A stretch of DNA of 64,000 nucleotides from Rhizomicrobium palustre (GCF_011761565.1 NZ_JAASRM010000001.1:3782139-3846138); one strand, 5' to 3'. Counted from the first letter of the stretch, positions 29,605-38,071 are shown. Notes: generated by a model not told the origin, from the letters alone. Program-made: numbers and translations.

Positions 29605-32343
29605 ATGCGCACATCAACACTCGGCTCCCGCGTTACGGCGGTGCTAGGCCCCACCAACACGGGCAAGACCCATTTCGCCATTGAGCGGATGCTCGCCCAC
29701 AAGACTGGCATGATTGGCCTGCCGCTTAGGCTTTTGGCCCGCGAGGTCTATGACAAGATCGTGCGGCTGAAGGGGGCTGCCCAGGTTGCCCTGATCACCG
29801 GGGAGGAGAAAATCATTCCCCAGGGGGCGACGCACTATGTCTGCACCGTGGAGGCCATGCCGACCGGGCTTGGCACCGCCTTCCTGGCGGTGGACGAGAT
29901 CCAGCTCTGCGCCGACCCGGAACGCGGCCATGTCTTCACCGACCGCCTCTTGAATGCGCGCGGCGAGGAAGAGACCCTGTTCATGGGCGCCGATACCATG
30001 CGCGGCGCCATCCAGCGCTTCATCCCGAAAACCTATTTCCTCTCGCGCTCGCGCTTTTCGGATCTGGCCTATACCGGCCCCAAGAAGCTGACCCGCCTGC
30101 CCCGGCGCTCGGCGGTGGTCGGCTTCTCCTCCGAAGACGTCTATGGCATCGCCGAGATGATCCGCACCCATCGTGGCGGCGCCGCGGTCGTCCTTGGTGC
30201 GCTGTCGCCTCGCACCCGCAACGCCCAGGTCGCGCTCTATCAATCCGGTGAGGTGGACTTCCTGGTGGCAACCGATGCCATCGGCATGGGCCTCAACATG
30301 GATGTCGATCACGTCGCCTTCTCGGCGCTGGAAAAATTCGACGGATATACCACCCGCCCGTTGCGCCCTGAGGAAATGGGCCAGATCGCGGGCCGCGCCG
30401 GACGTCACATGAATGACGGCACCTTTGGCGTCACCGGCGAAGCGCAGCCCTTGGAAGCCGAACTCGTCAGCCGGATCGAGAACCACCATTACGATCCCGT
30501 GCGCGTGCTGCAGTGGCGCAATTCCAACCTCGCCTTTGTCAGCCTGGAAGCCCTGGTGCAGAGCCTGGATGAGCCGCCGCCGACCCGCGGCCTGGTGAAA
30601 GCCCGCCCGTCTTCGGACCTCATCGCGCTGCGCACCCTCGCCGAGCAGGACGAGATCAAGGACCGCACCACCGCGCCGGCGCAGATCCGCCTGCTCTGGG
30701 ACGCCTGCCAGATGCCGGACTTCAACAAACTCTCGACCGAAGAGCATGTGCGTCTGGTGCGCACCATCTTCGGCCATCTCATGAGCGATGCAGGCGTCTT
30801 GCCGGAAGATTGGCTTTCCGCCCAGATCAACCGCCTGGATGTCCCCGAAGGCGATGTTTCCACGCTTTCAGGCCGCCTCGCCCATATCCGCACTTGGACT
30901 TACGCCGCCAACCGCCCCGGCTGGGTGAAAGACCCCGGCCATTGGCAGGAACTGACGCGGTCGATTGAGGACCGTTTATCAGATGCTTTGCACGAAAAGC
31001 TCACCCAACGCTTTATCGATAAGCGCACCTCCGTGCTGATGCGCAGCTTGCGTGAAGAAGACATGCATATTGCGCTGGACGATTCCGGCGGCGTCACCGT
31101 CTCGGGCGAGGCCATCGGCAAGCTGGAAGGATTCCGCTTTACCTCGGCCGAAACCGCACAAGGCCAAGCCCTACAAAGTTTGGAAGCCAGAGCGTTACGC
31201 GCCGCGGCTGTGAAAGGACTTGAAAGCGAGTTCCAGGCCCGCGCCCGCCGCCTCTCCTTCGCGCCGGAAGAAGAAATCACCCTCTCCGAACATGGCCGCC
31301 TCTGGTGGGACGGCGCCGTCGTCGCCAAACTCATCGCGGGCGCCAATCCCATCAGCCCGACGGTACTACTGCTGGCCGATGAAAGCCTCAGCGGGGCCTC
31401 GCGCGAAGGCGTGCAGCGCCGCCTGGAAGACTGGATCAAGAAGCGCATCGCCGCCAAACTGACCCTGGTCACGGCGCTGGAAACCGCCATCGAGGCCAAG
31501 CCCGGCACCGAGGAGGCCCTGCCCGGTGAAGCCCGCGCCATCGCCCATCAGCTTTGGGAGAATTTCGGCTCCATCGATCTTGCCCGCACCGATCTGCGCG
31601 GTGATCGCGGCGCTATCATGCGGGCCTTACGCCCTTACGGCGTCTGGTTCGGCCGCCGCGCCGTGTACTTGCCCAAACTGCTGCGCCCCGAAGCGGCGAG
31701 CCTCCTCGCGCTGCTCTGGAGCGTCTGGCAGAAGCTCGATCAAGTCCCGACCCTGCCGCGTGCCGGTCTCACCTCCTTCGAGAGCGAGGCGCCGGATGGC
31801 TTCCTTGCGGCAGCCGGTTTCCGCAAATTCGCGGGCCGCGCCATTCGCCTCGACATGCTGGAGCGTCTCGAAGACGTGCTGGAACAGGCCCTCATCGGCG
31901 GCGAAACCTCCGATATCCTGCTGCCCAAACTCGTCTCGCTGCTCGGCTGCGGCAATGACGAGCTGAAGACAGTGCTCACCGCGCTGGGCTGGCAGGAAAT
32001 GGACGTGGCGGACGGCAAAACCGTCTGGCGCCGCGAACAGCCCAAGCCCCGCCGCCAGCAATCGCGTCCGCAAGAGCCGCGCGAACGTGGCGAACGCAGT
32101 GAGAAGCCGGAAGGCGAAGGCGGTGAGAACCGCCCGCCCAGGCACGGCAAACATCGCGGCGGCCACCACAAGAAGCGCCCGCAAGGCGAAGGCCAAGTCG
32201 GGACCCAAGCTGAAGCGCGCGGTGAAAATCGCGAGAAGCACGGCAAGCGCCCGCCGCGTCAGGATCGCCGCGCCGACAAGCCGCAAATCACCGTGAACCC
32301 GGATTCCCCCTTCGCCAGCTTGGCGAGCCTGTTTCAGAAGTGA
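29605..32343 (+). CDS. Suv3-like DEAD/H-box (DEVH) RNA helicase
   Basis: A 912-aa superfamily 2 helicase. Motif I is GPTNTGKTHFA (residues 15-25), motif II is VDEIQLC, and the motif VI region is QIAGRAGRHMNDG. The order and sequence match the mitochondrial degradosome helicase Suv3/alphaproteobacterial homologues, including the SUV3 C-terminal region near residue 380. The last 120 residues are a basic, low-complexity Arg/Lys/Gly/Gln tail (RGERSEKPEGEGG; KHRGGHHKKRP) likely to bind RNA. Role: RNA unwinding in RNA decay or ribosome work. It leads a run with the Hsp15-like gene, a pairing conserved in the class. Confidence 0.9.
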   Translation: MRTSTLGSRVTAVLGPTNTGKTHFAIERMLAHKTGMIGLPLRLLAREVYDKIVRLKGAAQVALITGEEKIIPQGATHYVCTVEAMPTGLGTAFLAVDEIQLCADPERGHVFTDRLLNARGEEETLFMGADTMRGAIQRFIPKTYFLSRSRFSDLAYTGPKKLTRLPRRSAVVGFSSEDVYGIAEMIRTHRGGAAVVLGALSPRTRNAQVALYQSGEVDFLVATDAIGMGLNMDVDHVAFSALEKFDGYTTRPLRPEEMGQIAGRAGRHMNDGTFGVTGEAQPLEAELVSRIENHHYDPVRVLQWRNSNLAFVSLEALVQSLDEPPPTRGLVKARPSSDLIALRTLAEQDEIKDRTTAPAQIRLLWDACQMPDFNKLSTEEHVRLVRTIFGHLMSDAGVLPEDWLSAQINRLDVPEGDVSTLSGRLAHIRTWTYAANRPGWVKDPGHWQELTRSIEDRLSDALHEKLTQRFIDKRTSVLMRSLREEDMHIALDDSGGVTVSGEAIGKLEGFRFTSAETAQGQALQSLEARALRAAAVKGLESEFQARARRLSFAPEEEITLSEHGRLWWDGAVVAKLIAGANPISPTVLLLADESLSGASREGVQRRLEDWIKKRIAAKLTLVTALETAIEAKPGTEEALPGEARAIAHQLWENFGSIDLARTDLRGDRGAIMRALRPYGVWFGRRAVYLPKLLRPEAASLLALLWSVWQKLDQVPTLPRAGLTSFESEAPDGFLAAAGFRKFAGRAIRLDMLERLEDVLEQALIGGETSDILLPKLVSLLGCGNDELKTVLTALGWQEMDVADGKTVWRREQPKPRRQQSRPQEPRERGERSEKPEGEGGENRPPRHGKHRGGHHKKRPQGEGQVGTQAEARGENREKHGKRPPRQDRRADKPQITVNPDSPFASLASLFQK

Positions 32344-32360
32344 AGGTGCTGCCATACCTC

Positions 32361-32381
32361 CCTCTCCCCTTGTGGGAGAGG
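32361..32381. repeat. Short GC-rich hairpin
   Basis: An 8-bp stem CCTCTCCC/GGGAGAGG around a 5-base loop sits in the 63-base gap between the helicase and the S4 gene. No T-run follows, so it is more likely a REP fragment or RNA-processing hairpin than a terminator. Confidence 0.6.
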
Positions 32382-32406
32382 AAGGAAAATCACGCCCGGC
32401 ACAACT

Positions 32407-32679
32407 ATGACCGACACCTCAACTCGCATCCGCATCGATAAATGGCTGTGGTGCGCGCGGTTTTATAAGACCCGCGAACTCGCCGCCGAGGCTTGCGAAA
32501 AAGGCCGCTTGCGGCTCAACGGCAATCGTGTCGAAAAGCCGGGCAAAGAACTTCGCCCCGGCGATATCCTCACTTTGCCCGTGCGTGGCAAGGTGATGGT
32601 GATCAAAGTCCTCTCCGGCGCCCCACGCCGCGGCCCAGCTAGCGAAGCACAGATGTTGTATGAGGTGATCGAGGAGTAA
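32407..32679 (+). CDS. S4-domain RNA-binding protein, Hsp15/HslR-like
   Basis: A 90-aa basic protein that is essentially one S4 domain: RIDKWLWCARFYKTRELAAE, GRLRLNGNRVEKPGKELRPGD, followed by a short tail. Hsp15 (HslR) recycles stalled 50S subunits that still carry peptidyl-tRNA. It lies 63 bases after the helicase and is probably cotranscribed. In many alphaproteobacteria the ferredoxin and CarD genes come next; here about 3.5 kb separates them. Confidence 0.9.
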   Translation: MTDTSTRIRIDKWLWCARFYKTRELAAEACEKGRLRLNGNRVEKPGKELRPGDILTLPVRGKVMVIKVLSGAPRRGPASEAQMLYEVIEE

Positions 32680-32696
32680 TCCTCCCTATCCAAAAG

Positions 32697-32809
32697 CGTC
32701 ATGGCCGGGCTCCGGCCCGGCCATCCATGTCCGAGCCGCATCCGATCTAAATCCAGCCAGCTCTTGCGCTAGCACTGCTGGATGGCCGGGTCGGAGCCCG
32801 GCCATGACG
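32697..32809. repeat. 31-base inverted repeat pair (GGCCGGG type)
   Basis: Arms at 32697-32727 and 32779-32809 are reverse complements with one mismatch in 31. Each arm is internally palindromic (GGCCGGGCTCCGGCCCGGCC in the left arm). The 51-base centre is unrelated. It sits between the S4 gene and the convergent ThuA-like gene, at the left edge of the accessory block. A relative is at 59495-59573. Confidence 0.85.
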
Positions 32810-32828
32810 GAATAAAAAGCGGAGGCTC

Positions 32829-33596
32829 TTACTTCTGCACGCCCTTGCCGGTGGCGGCCCAATAGAGCCCACCCATGAGGTGATCAAGATAGTGCGGATC
32901 GCGATACATCTCGGCGGTGTGGCCGAGTGCGGTCACGAAGACGCGGCCCTTTTCAAAGCTGTGATACCAGGCTTCGGGATGATCCTTGCCCATGCCTTGC
33001 GTCTTCTGCCCCGGCCAGATCTTTGCCGGGTCATAGCTTGTCTCATCTACATTCAAGACCGGCGTGATCGCGATGTTGTAGGGATTGCTCAGTGGATAAA
33101 ACTCGTCGCTCCAAATCCAATGCGCGGGCAGCCCGAAGCTGGCGGGAAAACTCTTATCCACCACATTGACCACGCCGGTTTGCAGCATGGGATGCGTGCC
33201 GACCGAGCGCCCGACGAATTTTTCATACCAAGGCCAGCTTCCTGCCGGCAGCGCCATCGCGGCGCGATGCACCACCACGGCATTGCCGCCGCTCTGCATA
33301 TAGCTTTCCAGATGCGCGCGCTCAGCCGCATTCAACTCCTCGGTCGGCGTGTTGAGGAGCATGATGGCGGCATAAGGCGAAAGGCCCTTATCCAGCGCGT
33401 CCGCCGTGGTGGCATAGGTGAAATCGAAGGCGTGAAGTTTCGCCATCCACTCCAAACTCTCACGCGCCACCGGGACAAATTCGTAGTGATATTTGCTCGG
33501 CATCGCCAGCACGAGCACCTTGTACTGCGTGTCGGCGGCGAAAGCATGCGAGACCAACGTCATGACAACTGCGAGCAATAACGCAATACGACGCAT
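32829..33596 (-). CDS. ThuA-like domain secreted protein
   Basis: A 255-aa protein with a clear signal peptide (residues 1-20, ending HAFA). The ThuA-like glutamine-amidotransferase fold is shown by KVLVLAMPSKYHYEFVPVARESLEW, YAAIMLLNTPTEELNAAERAHLE, GGNAVVVHRA and the C-terminal YHSFEKGRVFVTALGHTAEMYRDP. Family members are linked to trehalose or other sugar use, mostly by context. GAGG four bases upstream supports the start. It belongs to the block interrupting the helicase-ferredoxin neighbourhood. Confidence 0.85.
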   Translation of the reverse strand: MRRIALLLAVVMTLVSHAFAADTQYKVLVLAMPSKYHYEFVPVARESLEWMAKLHAFDFTYATTADALDKGLSPYAAIMLLNTPTEELNAAERAHLESYMQSGGNAVVVHRAAMALPAGSWPWYEKFVGRSVGTHPMLQTGVVNVVDKSFPASFGLPAHWIWSDEFYPLSNPYNIAITPVLNVDETSYDPAKIWPGQKTQGMGKDHPEAWYHSFEKGRVFVTALGHTAEMYRDPHYLDHLMGGLYWAATGKGVQK

Positions 33597-33652
33597 GCAT
33601 CCTCACTTGATGCTAATTCGAACTGCCTACAGATATGCGTCGTGGTTACACA

Positions 33653-34534
33653 TCATATGTGGTCAGCAACAAGGTGCTCAATATCCTCCCTGGCCTTTAG
33701 GACGAATATCTTTTTAATTCTGCCGTCCACGGCCAAAACTCGGGTATATCGCAACGCTATCGCGGAGTTCATGTTCCTACCTTCTCGACTGAGGGCGTAG
33801 CTGCTGAAGCTTTCAAGTATGAATTCGGTCGTTTTAATATCCGCGTCCACGGAAAGATCGAATGCAATTGTCTGATGAAGCTCGTAGTCATAAACTCTGC
33901 CGTGGCGCGTGTTCGCATTGTAACTCCCCACACTAAATAGTTTAGACAGTACCTCCCCATCTTTAAAGCTCGCTTCGACATATTGCTTTGATACATGATC
34001 AAAACTGACAACATTGTTCGAGCCAGAAACTATTGCGATATTCCCCGCGCCATAATTTATAACGCGATGAGCTCTTTTTATTGCAGGAGCAACTGCTTCA
34101 ACTAGAGCACCCATATCGCCGGTATCTAGCTTGTCTTCTGCCTCAAGCGTTTCTATTGCGGAGGGGGCAGACTTTCCAATTGCGCGCCGAAATACAGCCT
34201 TGAGAAAATCGCTCGCGAAATTCCCCGCCACGCCCATCGCGAGCCCAGATAAAATTGGGCCATTTTCATTGAGAAATGTAAGTACAAACTGGACATCAAA
34301 ACTACCGGCACGGACGGCGAGTATATCAAATGAATAGCCTGAATATTTAAAATCACGATATCGAACCCGCCCTTCCGCAATATAATTCGCCACAATCAAG
34401 GTAGTCCTAGCGATACCGTCGAGACTCTCTGTTGCATTGTAAGCAGGCAATCTATGTTGATCTGCGTCTGCTCCAGTAAACGTCACGTTCAATGGAAGCG
34501 TGATTGTCAAATGCTCCCCCCTATTGTCTCCCAT
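33653..34534 (-). CDS. Orphan protein, DUF7946-like N-terminus, function unknown
   Basis: A 293-aa soluble protein, markedly AT-richer in codon use than its neighbours, suggesting transfer. The N-terminus (LTITLPLNVTFTGADADQHR) resembles what I recall as DUF7946; this is from memory and should be checked. Residues 100-115 hold a glycine/alanine-rich hydrophobic stretch, and residues 230-290 look like a small alpha/beta domain. A TTG at 34510 preceded by GGGGGGAG is a plausible alternative start. It is divergent from the toxin-antitoxin pair, with a 111-base gap. No catalytic motif is recognised. Confidence 0.75.
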   Translation of the reverse strand: MGDNRGEHLTITLPLNVTFTGADADQHRLPAYNATESLDGIARTTLIVANYIAEGRVRYRDFKYSGYSFDILAVRAGSFDVQFVLTFLNENGPILSGLAMGVAGNFASDFLKAVFRRAIGKSAPSAIETLEAEDKLDTGDMGALVEAVAPAIKRAHRVINYGAGNIAIVSGSNNVVSFDHVSKQYVEASFKDGEVLSKLFSVGSYNANTRHGRVYDYELHQTIAFDLSVDADIKTTEFILESFSSYALSREGRNMNSAIALRYTRVLAVDGRIKKIFVLKAREDIEHLVADHI

Positions 34535-34601
34535 ATCTAGATAGGCAGATTCGCCAATAAATTGAAACTAGCTTCAAGGCAACTCCATGCAATATCAAGC
34601 C

Positions 34602-34635
34602 TTGATGCATTGACTGATTGTACCAATTATGGTAC
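34602..34635 (+). promoter_or_regulatory. Candidate promoter with palindromic operator for the toxin-antitoxin pair
   Basis: GTACCAATTATGGTAC (34620-34635) is a perfect inverted repeat (GTACC/GGTAC, 6-base spacer) ending ten bases before the toxin ATG. A weak sigma-70-like pair, TTGATG (34602) and AATTAT (34625) with 17-base spacing, puts the -10 box in the palindrome centre, as expected for autorepression by the antitoxin's HTH. Confidence 0.6.
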
Positions 34636-34645
34636 TTGAGTTTTC

Positions 34646-34993
34646 ATGTTCACCAAGCACATTGCGGCGGTGTTCTTCGCGAATGAGTTGGGCGCGGAGC
34701 CGGTACGCGATTGGCTGAAAGAACTCGACAAGCTGGATCGCACCAAAATCGGTGAGGATATCCGCACGGTTGAATATGGCTGGCCGGTGGGTATGCCCGT
34801 ATGCAGGCCATTAGGTGACGAGCTTTACAAGGTCCGCACAAAACTCAAAGACCGGATTGCCCGGGTGTTATTCGGCATCGAAGACGGAGAAATGGTTCTT
34901 TTGCATGGCTTCATCAAGAAGTCGCAGGCAACACCGAAGAGCGATTTGGATTTGGCGCGTAAACGGCAGAAAGCGTATCGGAGTTGGCGGTGA
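34646..34993 (+). CDS. Type II toxin, RelE/HigB (phage Gp49-like) family
   Basis: A 115-aa basic protein with Gp49/HigB-type motifs: NELGAEPVRDWLKEL, GWPVGMPVCRPLGDELYKVRTKL, the strand RIARVLFGIEDGEMVLLHGFIKKSQ and the closing DLDLARKRQKAY. These are ribosome-dependent mRNA interferases. The toxin-first order, overlapping the antitoxin by GTGA, is that of higBA. The upstream palindrome probably serves as operator. It looks intact. Confidence 0.9.
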   Translation: MFTKHIAAVFFANELGAEPVRDWLKELDKLDRTKIGEDIRTVEYGWPVGMPVCRPLGDELYKVRTKLKDRIARVLFGIEDGEMVLLHGFIKKSQATPKSDLDLARKRQKAYRSWR

Positions 34994-35295
34994 AGAAGCA
35001 GGTCAAGAAAAATCTCCGTCGCGGCTCGTCTTTTGACGATTTCCTCAAGGAAGACGGCACGCTGGAAGAAGTCACCACGGCGGCGATGAAGCGCGTGCTG
35101 GTGTGGCAGCTTACGCAAGCCATGACCAAGCAGAAGATCACCAAAGCCGAACTCGCCAAACGCATGAAGACCAGCCGCGCGGCCCTCGACCGGTTGCTGG
35201 ATGGGGCTAATACCTCCGTCACCCTGCAAACCATGGGACGCGCTGCCGCCGCGCTTGGCAAAGAGCTTTCCATCTCCCTGCGCGACGCCGCTTAG
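34990..35295 (+). CDS. XRE-family antitoxin (HigA-like)
   Basis: About 101 aa starting with GTG at 34990, which overlaps the toxin stop (GTGA); a TTG two codons earlier is possible. The N-terminus is basic. An XRE helix-turn-helix occupies about residues 43-90 (ITKAELAKRMKTSRAALDRLLDG, then TVSLQTMGRAA-like recognition region). It should neutralise the upstream toxin and, bound with it, repress the operon. Confidence 0.9.
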   Translation: MKKQVKKNLRRGSSFDDFLKEDGTLEEVTTAAMKRVLVWQLTQAMTKQKITKAELAKRMKTSRAALDRLLDGANTSVTLQTMGRAAAALGKELSISLRDAA

Positions 35296-35297
35296 CT

Positions 35298-35714
35298 TCA
35301 CACCCTCTTCTGCAAAAAATATCGCCGTGTGCCTTTCGGGTGGTCCTCGATGGTGCCGAACACGGTGAAGCCTAGTTTCTCGTAAAAGCCGCGCGCTTGG
35401 AATTCATAGGTGTCGAGCCAGATACCAAGGCAGCCGGCATCCCGGGCGATCTGTTCGGCTTGTTGCATCAGCCTGGTGCCGTAGTCTTGGCCGCGATGGT
35501 TGGGCGAGATAGCGAGGAATTCGACGAAGAGCCAATCATAGGCGATCTTGCCCCACAGCCCACCCGCGTCGGCGCCAGCCTCGTCCTTCAACAGGATCGC
35601 GACGGGGCGCAGCTTGGGGTCTCCGGCTTGCGCCACATTGTAGTCGCGCAAGACCGCCAGCACGGCGTCGCGGTCTTTTTCGCTCGGTGCGTCCGGCACA
35701 GTGATTTGCAACAT
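35298..35714 (-). CDS. GNAT family N-acetyltransferase
   Basis: A 138-aa acetyltransferase. The core has LWGKIAYDWLFVEFLAISPNHRGQDYGTRLM, with the acetyl-CoA loop at HRGQDYG, then EFQARGFYEKLGFTVFGTIEDHPKG. The start at 35714 has GGAG six bases upstream; ATGs at 35717 and further upstream are less well placed. It converges on the antitoxin gene, with two bases between stops. The substrate is unknown. Confidence 0.87.
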   Translation of the reverse strand: MLQITVPDAPSEKDRDAVLAVLRDYNVAQAGDPKLRPVAILLKDEAGADAGGLWGKIAYDWLFVEFLAISPNHRGQDYGTRLMQQAEQIARDAGCLGIWLDTYEFQARGFYEKLGFTVFGTIEDHPKGTRRYFLQKRV

Positions 35715-36251
35715 CATCTTCTCCAATTGGCGAAGCGAGGCTGGCAGAGTCGGGGCCACGATTGAAGGACGCCATCGTCTTGAAGCCTGAGAGCGCCTTG
35801 AATCACCGCCCTCCGCTTCCCACCTTTAAAGGGCTGTTTGACATCGCCGCCCCCGCCACCGCGCGAGCCCTCTTGCCGCCCATCAGTTCCAAGACGTTTT
35901 TCCAAGACCCTCAGCGAGTTACGGGAAAAATCGGGGATTTGAATTCGCGTTTTTATGGTCTGAGTCTCCCCCGCCTATCCCCCACCATAACAATTATGCT
36001 GCCCACCCAGGCGTAGTGCGGCAACATCATGTCCCAACGCGCAGCAGCGCCGAGACGAGCCGTCACGCCATACCCCCACCTCAAAAGGGTCTTGCGCCGC
36101 GCCACCACCTTCGCGCGTTGCTTTCAAAACACCCCGGGAATTTCCCGCGTGGGCAATTGCCCTAAGGATCGGAAAACGCCCTTTAAGCCCTTGATCCGCA
36201 GGGCAACGCGTCTTAGGAACTCCCCGGAATTTGACCGGAGCCCGTCTTTCA
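35715..36251. other. Intergenic region without a convincing gene
   Basis: A 537-base stretch between the acetyltransferase and the ferredoxin. Short reading frames (for example 35762-36016 on the plus strand) lack ribosome-binding sites and family features. No tRNA, terminator or insertion-sequence ends were found. It presumably holds the fdxA promoter and the right-hand boundary of the accessory block. Confidence 0.6.
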
Positions 36252-36590
36252 ATGGCCTATGTCGTCACCGACGCCTGCATCAAGTGCAAGTTCATGGATT
36301 GCGTCGAAGTCTGCCCGGTCGATTGCTTCTATGAAGGCGAGAACATGCTCGTCATCCATCCCGATGAATGCATCGATTGCGGCGTCTGCGAGCCGGAATG
36401 CCCGCCGGAAGCCATCAAGGCCGATACCGAATCTGGCCTCGAAAAGTGGATGGCGCTGAACGCCGACTACGCCAAAGTCTGGCCGAATATCACCCAGAAG
36501 GGCGAAGCACCGGCCGATCGCGAAGATTTCCGCAATGAGACCGGCAAGCTGGAGAAGTATTTCTCGCCGAAGCCGGGCCAGGGTTCTTGA
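36252..36590 (+). CDS. fdxA: Ferredoxin FdxA (7Fe type)
   Basis: A 112-aa ferredoxin with [17 protein letters not shown] (the 3Fe-4S site plus one ligand of the other cluster) and [15 protein letters not shown] (4Fe-4S). The C-terminal extension [18 protein letters not shown] is standard for the FdxA family. It carries low-potential electrons in the cytosol; partners are unspecified. The ATG has CGGAG 11 bases upstream. In related genomes it follows the helicase/S4 pair and precedes carD. Confidence 0.95.
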   Translation: MAYVVTDACIKCKFMDCVEVCPVDCFYEGENMLVIHPDECIDCGVCEPECPPEAIKADTESGLEKWMALNADYAKVWPNITQKGEAPADREDFRNETGKLEKYFSPKPGQGS

Positions 36591-36593
36591 TAA

Positions 36594-36665
36594 GGAGCCC
36601 TGATCAGGGTTCCCAAATATTAACCCAACTCGCTGGGGATAAACGGAAAATTTGCCAGTTTTCCG
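36594..36665. promoter_or_regulatory. Two hairpins after fdxA
   Basis: GGAGCCC/GGGTTCC around TGATCA (36594-36613) and CGGAAAA/TTTTCCG with an 8-base loop (36644-36665) lie in the fdxA-carD gap. Neither has a clean T-run. They may slow or process the transcript between the two genes. Confidence 0.45.
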
Positions 36666-36840
36666 CCGTGTTGATGGGGCAAACACGCTTCTGGAACACA
36701 AAGAAGTCTCAATCTTTCAAAGGTTTGAGGAATGGGTCCTTCCCTTTTTCTCAAATCTGTGATACCCCTATGCCGTTCTGAGAAATGAACTCGAACGGCG
36801 CTGCCCCACCCGGATGATTGAGGTCCGGAGGCGCCGAATT

Positions 36841-37476
36841 ATGTCAGTCACGAATTCAAACGGTGCCGGCCTTCCCCGGTCGGCGCCCGTTCGAGTGCGC
36901 TATACGGAAAGTGAAATGACGACGGCAAAAGCTCCTGTAGCACCAGTTCCGGTTAAAAAAGCCCCGGCGAATTCCAACAAGAAGCTCGATTTCAAGGCTA
37001 ACGACCATGTGGTCTATCCGACCCACGGCGTCGGCAAGATCATGCGCATCGAAGAGCAGGAAGTCGCGGGCACCAAGCTCGAGCTTTTCGTAATCACCTT
37101 CGATAAAGACAAAATGACCCTTCGGGTTCCCGTGGCCAAGGCGAAAGCCGTGGGCATGCGCAAGCTCAGCTCGCCTGACACCGTTGCCACGGCGCTGAAC
37201 ACGCTGAAGGGCCGCGCCCGGGTGAAGCGCACCATGTGGTCGCGCCGCGCTCAGGAATATGAAGCGAAGATCAATTCCGGCGACTTAGTCTCGATTGCAG
37301 AAGTGGTGCGTGACCTGCACCGCGCCTCGGGCCAGCCGGAGCAGTCCTATTCCGAGCGCCAGCTTTACGAAGCGGCCCTCGCCCGTATGGCGCGCGAAGT
37401 TGCCGCTGTCGAGAAGATCGACGAAACGGCGGCCGTGAAGCGGGTTGAAGGCGCGCTGCTGAAGAAAGCCGCGTAA
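36841..37476 (+). CDS. carD: CarD family transcription factor
   Basis: About 211 aa. The CarD N-terminal RNA-polymerase-interacting Tudor-like domain begins FKANDHVVYPTHGVGKIMRIEEQEV, and the C-terminal helical domain has MWSRRAQEYEAKINSGD and SYSERQLYEAALARM. CarD binds the beta subunit and stabilises open complexes at rRNA and other promoters. GGAGG nine bases before 36841 favours this ATG; an internal ATG at 36916 with GGAAAG, which omits a 25-residue unconserved leader, is a real alternative. A terminator follows. Confidence 0.93.
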   Translation: MSVTNSNGAGLPRSAPVRVRYTESEMTTAKAPVAPVPVKKAPANSNKKLDFKANDHVVYPTHGVGKIMRIEEQEVAGTKLELFVITFDKDKMTLRVPVAKAKAVGMRKLSSPDTVATALNTLKGRARVKRTMWSRRAQEYEAKINSGDLVSIAEVVRDLHRASGQPEQSYSERQLYEAALARMAREVAAVEKIDETAAVKRVEGALLKKAA

Positions 37477-37503
37477 GCGTTCAGCTACGTCTTGATACAG
37501 TTT

Positions 37504-37532
37504 AAGACCCGGGGGCAACTCCGGGTCTTTTG
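37504..37532 (+). terminator. Rho-independent terminator after carD
   Basis: A strong stem AAGACCCGG.../...CCGGGTCTT with a GGGCAACT-type loop runs into TTTTGCTTTT, 27 bases after the carD stop. Confidence 0.88.
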
Positions 37533-37591
37533 CTTTTGGTTTATAAGGGTATTCTGTTAAGGCACGCTTAGACCGCTTGGGGAGCACGGAT

Positions 37592-38062
37592 ATGCGCTGG
37601 TTGATTGCAATGGTGATTGGGGCCTTGGCCGGCTGGCTGATTGCTTCGGTAACCGAGGAAGTCGCCATCGCTTCAGCGAGCGGTGCCGCCATTGGTATTC
37701 TGGCGACCATTGCCCTGATTGGCAGCCGCCCCTTGCACACCGTGGTGAAGGTAGCGAGCGCCATGGCGGTTGGTTGCTTGTTTGGCTGGGTGGCTTCGCT
37801 GCTTACCACGCGCATGGCGCCTGCGATTGTCATCGGCGCCGCGATTGGCGTGCTCGCCACCATGGCGATTGCCACGGATCGCCCGGTACGTTCGCTTGCC
37901 AAGCTGATTGGTGCGATGGCGATCAGCTTCACCGCTGGCTGGGGTATTGGCATTGCGGTCGGCAATCACCATATCGGTATGGCGCTTGCGGTTCCGATCA
38001 GCATGCTGCTGCTCCTGCCGATGGCCGACACCATCCGCCTTCCCCGCCGCCGGCCGTTTTAA
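37592..38062 (+). CDS. Small multi-pass membrane protein with internal repeats
   Basis: A 156-aa protein that is almost wholly hydrophobic, with about six short helices. A unit of two helices with glycine motifs (GALAGW..., AAIGILATIAL) recurs (GCLFGW..., AAIGVLATMAI) and partly a third time (SFTAGW...), each unit ending in a short polar loop (GSRPLHT; TDRPVRS). GGGGAG seven bases before the ATG supports the start. No known family is recognised; a small channel or membrane-stabilising protein is possible. Confidence 0.7.
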   Translation: MRWLIAMVIGALAGWLIASVTEEVAIASASGAAIGILATIALIGSRPLHTVVKVASAMAVGCLFGWVASLLTTRMAPAIVIGAAIGVLATMAIATDRPVRSLAKLIGAMAISFTAGWGIGIAVGNHHIGMALAVPISMLLLLPMADTIRLPRRRPF

Positions 38063-38071
38063 GCCTTAGAT

